Source: a bacterium (GTDB lineage: Bacteria; Patescibacteriota; Microgenomatia; UBA1406; GWC2-37-13). From it: a stretch of 45,174 bases of DNA. Below are positions 43,962-45,174 of the stretch, in pieces. The notes beneath the pieces were generated by a model. The model had not been told where the DNA came from, did no database searches, and saw only the letters and a program-made list of their open reading frames with translations. How positions within the stretch are numbered: position 1 is the stretch's first letter; each line of letters opens with the position of its first letter. The DNA is taken from assembly GCA_021825445.1 (NCBI GenBank), contig JAKAHA010000008.1, positions 1-45,174 of the forward strand, read 5' to 3'. The position numbers were made by a program, and so were the translations under genes.

Positions 43962-44990
43962 TTATTTGTATTGTTTGTATAATTTCAAAATATCCGTGCA
44001 GTAGTTTCCCGTGTTTCCGTTTCCGTAATTATAGTTGCAGACTCCGTGGTGTTTTTCGGCGACCATTTTTATCACGTCATCGGGCCAATTATTACAATCT
44101 TTAGGAACAGTCCCTGCACGATTTTTAGTAATTGAAGCAAAAATTAAAGCATTATCAAAAAGAACTCTTCGATCAATATTTTTTGGAAGAGTGGCAGAAG
44201 TATTTTTACGGCTAACATCTTGTTCCCATTGGGAAATTTGAAAAATTCCCATGACTCCAATATCGTCCGGGGATCCAACTGCATTGCGGCACCGAGTCCC
44301 GGCACTGACGGAATCTGGTGGCACAATTCCAGTTTGGGTATGATATCCAAGTCCAAAACAAGGATTACCAGCTCCGGTCTTCCACCAACCATAAGTGTTG
44401 TAAATTTTTATTACCGATTCTGGATTTGTACTTTTGAAAAAAGGTCCACTTTCTTTTGTTTGAAAAGCCATAAGAAGAGCAGGGGGGAAACACATTCTTT
44501 TACTTACTTCCTGAAAAATTTCCATCATAGTTTTACCAGGTCTTAAGTCTGTGGTAATTGGGGGAGGTTTTGGCGTTGGGGTCGGTTTGGGTGTTTTGGT
44601 GGGGCGCGGAGTTTTGGTGGATTTGATTGTTGATTTAATATTGGTAGGGAACGGTTTAAAACCGTTCCGTACGGTTGGCATAGGGGTTGAGGAATCAGGA
44701 ATATTTGTCGGACCCGCCTTCGTCATAATAATTGACGGACTTCGGCGAGGCAAAGTCGGAACAGGTGTTGTTTGATAAAAATTGACGGGTTCACCGCCTT
44801 GATTGTTTAATTGCTCCACTACTTCATTGTTGGGGGCATTAAAATTTAACGAAAATAATTTTCCTACGTTAATTTTTGGAAATTGAAAATCGGCAATCGC
44901 GTCTTTGATCCCGGTAAAATTAACATAAATATTGACAATAATAAAAGCGAGAAGGAGAGAGGACGCGATACGAAGGCGATGATTAAACAT
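43962..44990 (-). CDS. Secreted lysozyme/transglycosylase-like protein, paralogue
   Basis: 342 residues. N-terminal anchor at about 9-27, Pro/Thr linker (about 70-148), lytic domain: LRPGKTMMEIFQEVSKRMCFPPALLMAFQTKESGPFF with Glu in KESG, then GVMGIFQIS (GLMQ-type, Gln shifted) and a Cys-containing end (HHGVCNYNYGNGNTGNYCTD). The match with the opposite gene covers anchor, NFYQT, linker and domain, so they are an inverted duplication. It lies 116 nt from its paralogue. A palindrome encodes RNGFKPFPT in the linker. Confidence 0.75.
   Translation of the reverse strand: MFNHRLRIASSLLLAFIIVNIYVNFTGIKDAIADFQFPKINVGKLFSLNFNAPNNEVVEQLNNQGGEPVNFYQTTPVPTLPRRSPSIIMTKAGPTNIPDSSTPMPTVRNGFKPFPTNIKSTIKSTKTPRPTKTPKPTPTPKPPPITTDLRPGKTMMEIFQEVSKRMCFPPALLMAFQTKESGPFFKSTNPESVIKIYNTYGWWKTGAGNPCFGLGYHTQTGIVPPDSVSAGTRCRNAVGSPDDIGVMGIFQISQWEQDVSRKNTSATLPKNIDRRVLFDNALIFASITKNRAGTVPKDCNNWPDDVIKMVAEKHHGVCNYNYGNGNTGNYCTDILKLYKQYK
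44644..44672. repeat. GTAGGGAACGG...CCGTTCCGTAC palindrome
   Basis: A hairpin with a TTTAAAA centre in the linker region of the second lytic gene; the coding strand reads RNGFKPFPT, a peptide often made by this repeat. Confidence 0.9.
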
Positions 44991-44997
44991 TTATAAA

Positions 44998-45110
44998 AAT
45001 TTCTAATTTCTAATTTCTAATTAACCTAAAAAAACTCCAATATCTAAATACCAATTTGGCAATTGATTATTTTTTAAAAATTAGATCAATTAGGTTAATT
45101 ACATTCTTGA
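44998..45110. repeat. AT-rich inverted-repeat element, copy 3
   Basis: AATTTCTAATTTCTAATTTC and TAATTAACCTAA at the left, a core CCAATATCTAAATACCAATT, and ATTAGATCAATTAGGTTAAT at the right. It is the same type as 6491-6601. It lies upstream of the second lytic gene and the next, cut-off gene. Confidence 0.7.
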
Positions 45111-45162
45111 TTTCCTGTTACTATTAATATACATTATATATAAAGATAATTTTTAACTACTA

Positions 45163-45174
45163 ATGAAAAATCAA
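45163..45174 (+). CDS. Possible start of a further gene
   Basis: ATGAAAAATCAA at the window edge, after an AT-rich region with TTGATT and TATACATTATATAT-like boxes. Only four codons can be seen (M-K-N-Q), so this is a hint and not an assignment. Confidence 0.25.

Noticed and set aside
872-45000. Alternative genetic code (TGA as Gly or Trp, as in some CPR lineages)
   Set aside because: TGA ends several genes cleanly, for example at 2200 and 27567, and Trp is coded by TGG throughout.

Overview
The window is AT-rich, tightly packed bacterial chromosome using the standard code (TAA, TAG and TGA all end genes). It looks like a Candidate Phyla Radiation (Patescibacteria) genome, probably Microgenomates-like. 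The evidence is an inference from several traits together: gaps of only a few bases, many short proteins without recognisable families, a lone sortase, prepilin peptidase and MreB, several GT4 glycosyltransferases, DUF2207, PEGA and TspO proteins, and peptides from short palindromic repeats (VIPVKTGIQ, AGTRPAPT, RNGFKPFPT) inside ordinary genes. No rRNA, CRISPR array, prophage or intact transposase was seen.

Layout. 1-5300: drug/metabolite transporter end, M16 peptidase, GT-C/TPR membrane protein, prepilin peptidase. 5349-7830: deoxyribosyltransferase-like protein, two tandem nucleoside diphosphate kinases and thymidylate kinase, a nucleotide block on the minus strand. 7923-9855: HTH/LAGLIDADG-like gene abutting tRNA-Arg(CCU), a membrane protein, a sortase. 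9857-14533: PEGA protein divergent from mreB, GT26 glycosyltransferase, nucleotidyltransferase. 14539-18498: TspO and a MacAB-like ABC exporter. 18660-19520: antitoxin-like fragment, a cysteine-pair ArsR regulator, an operator-bearing promoter, a structured leader ORF and a CC-rich peptide. 19455-22880: aminotransferase-fold protein and two unknown proteins. 22926-23299: tRNA-Leu, tRNA-Ser(GCU), tRNA-Ser(ACU). 23384-28546: DHH phosphoesterase, Cys-rich secreted protein, HELMH metallopeptidase, DUF2207 protein, tRNA-Trp, tRNA-Arg(GCG), MBL hydrolase. 28548-35717: minus-strand glycan block (glutaredoxin-like, glgA, YdcF-like, three GT4 enzymes). 35760-37132: VapBC-like pair and pth. 37233-38075: galT-like. 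38149-41769: five genes of unknown function in one run. 41830-42704: PaaX/Cas2-like regulator and a small HTH protein. 42787-44990: two convergent paralogous cell-wall-lytic proteins.

Three themes cross the window. (1) Many genes carry a -10 hexamer ending 5-10 nt before the start codon, so leaderless mRNAs look common; this often decides the start. (2) Short repeats are everywhere: GTAGGG...CCCCTAC-type palindromes, ATTCCC...GGGAAT elements, and degenerate 7-nt tandem arrays often arranged as inverted arms. They sit in gaps, inside genes in frame, and sometimes supply -10 boxes or false start codons. (3) The most system-like novelty is the metal-response-like unit at 18855-19520: an ArsR protein with two Cys pairs, a promoter with two inverted repeats, a 45-codon leader ORF with strong hairpins whose stop lies in the next gene's ribosome binding site, and a 58-residue protein ending in three CC pairs.
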